Shown here: positions 63,869 through 64,000 of the stretch, in pieces
How positions within the stretch are numbered: the first letter of the stretch is position 1
Layout: each line of letters starts with the position of its first letter
NCBI GenBank assembly: GCA_948468385.1
Contig: CAOKHZ010000013.1
Coordinates: forward strand, 52,327-116,326
Origin: an uncultured Faecalicatena sp.
Lineage (GTDB): Bacteria; Bacillota; Clostridia; Lachnospirales; Lachnospiraceae
Reading direction: 5' to 3'
DNA length: 64,000 nucleotides
The notes under the pieces: generated by a model
Seen by the model: only the letters and a program-made list of their open reading frames with translations
Databases searched by the model: none
Told to the model about the DNA's origin: nothing
Translations under genes and position numbers: made by a program

Positions 63869-63926
63869 AAACATTTCGTCATTTTGTGAAAAATGGGAGA
63901 AAACATTTCGTCATTTCGTGCAAAAT
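63869..63926 (+). repeat. Tandem 32-bp-period direct repeat
   Basis: AAACATTTCGTCATTT, one variable base, GTG and AAAAT occur twice, with starts 32 bases apart, directly behind the broken ATPase gene. Could be an operator pair or an attachment remnant. Confidence 0.5.
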
Positions 63927-64000
63927 CGATGGGGCTATGTAGTCTCTAGTACATCATTGCATTAATAATTAAGTAATATTATACCACTAAAGGCACGCCT

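Overview
The window looks like a chromosomal segment of a Gram-positive, low-to-mid GC gut anaerobe of the Clostridia, most likely a Lachnospiraceae member. This is an inference from gene content: strong AGGAGG-type ribosome sites, YesM/YesN-type two-component regulation of a sugar ABC importer without its own ATPase, many glycoside hydrolases with AraC regulators, large lipoprotein sugar-binding proteins, PadR-controlled DUF2812 and DUF4097 genes, and AAA-ATPase/PD-(D/E)XK proteins. No rRNA, tRNA or CRISPR array was seen.

Layout. 1-5.2 kb: a truncated GT4 glycosyltransferase, a GNAT remnant, an orphan sugar-binding lipoprotein and a DUF234-type ATPase. 5.3-13.2 kb: a divergent sugar locus, with an AraC regulator, GPH-type transporter and HSL-type esterase leftward, and a GH2 glycosidase and CocE-like hydrolase rightward. 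13.4-18.2 kb: a DUF2971 protein, a PAS hybrid histidine kinase and a VanY-like carboxypeptidase. 18.2-23.5 kb: a DUF5060/DUF4038-type glycosidase, a serine recombinase with an unusual inverted-repeat element behind it, an exported protein, a coiled-coil protein and an AEC transporter. 23.7-27.7 kb: a PadR-DUF2812 pair, an ECF sigma factor with its membrane regulator, and a small heat-shock protein. 27.7-35.4 kb: an AraC regulator, a transporter remnant, an SGNH lipoprotein, then an ATPase/nuclease-M32 peptidase-TRIC channel-MTA/SAH nucleosidase run. 35.7-39.7 kb: an AT-rich restriction-modification island with a C-type regulator, a fused cytosine-5/adenine-N6 methyltransferase and an HNH endonuclease. 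39.9-41.8 kb: a second PadR operon. 41.9-61.5 kb: a large glycan-use region. 61.6-64 kb: carbamate kinase and a decayed ATPase/nuclease gene.

How the parts may work together. In the 42-61.5 kb region a sensor kinase and AraC-type response regulator sit divergent to two permeases, a GH95-like enzyme, a sugar-binding lipoprotein and a beta-lactamase-fold esterase. A second AraC regulator faces a PfkB sugar kinase, a GH78 alpha-L-rhamnosidase, a second large binding protein, a medium-chain dehydrogenase and a Gfo/Idh/MocA oxidoreductase. The enzyme mix (GH2, GH78, GH95, DUF5060/4038, esterases) suggests deoxysugar-containing plant or host glycans. The exact substrate is not decided by the sequence.

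Most notable signals: the fused dual-specificity methyltransferase R-M system; a promoter and terminator pair on the minus strand behind the recombinase inside a 26-bp inverted-repeat element; two PadR operons sharing a TATATCG half-site; a dispersed palindrome that supplies the C-terminus and stop codon of a gene; and a four-hairpin block between GH95 and its binding protein.
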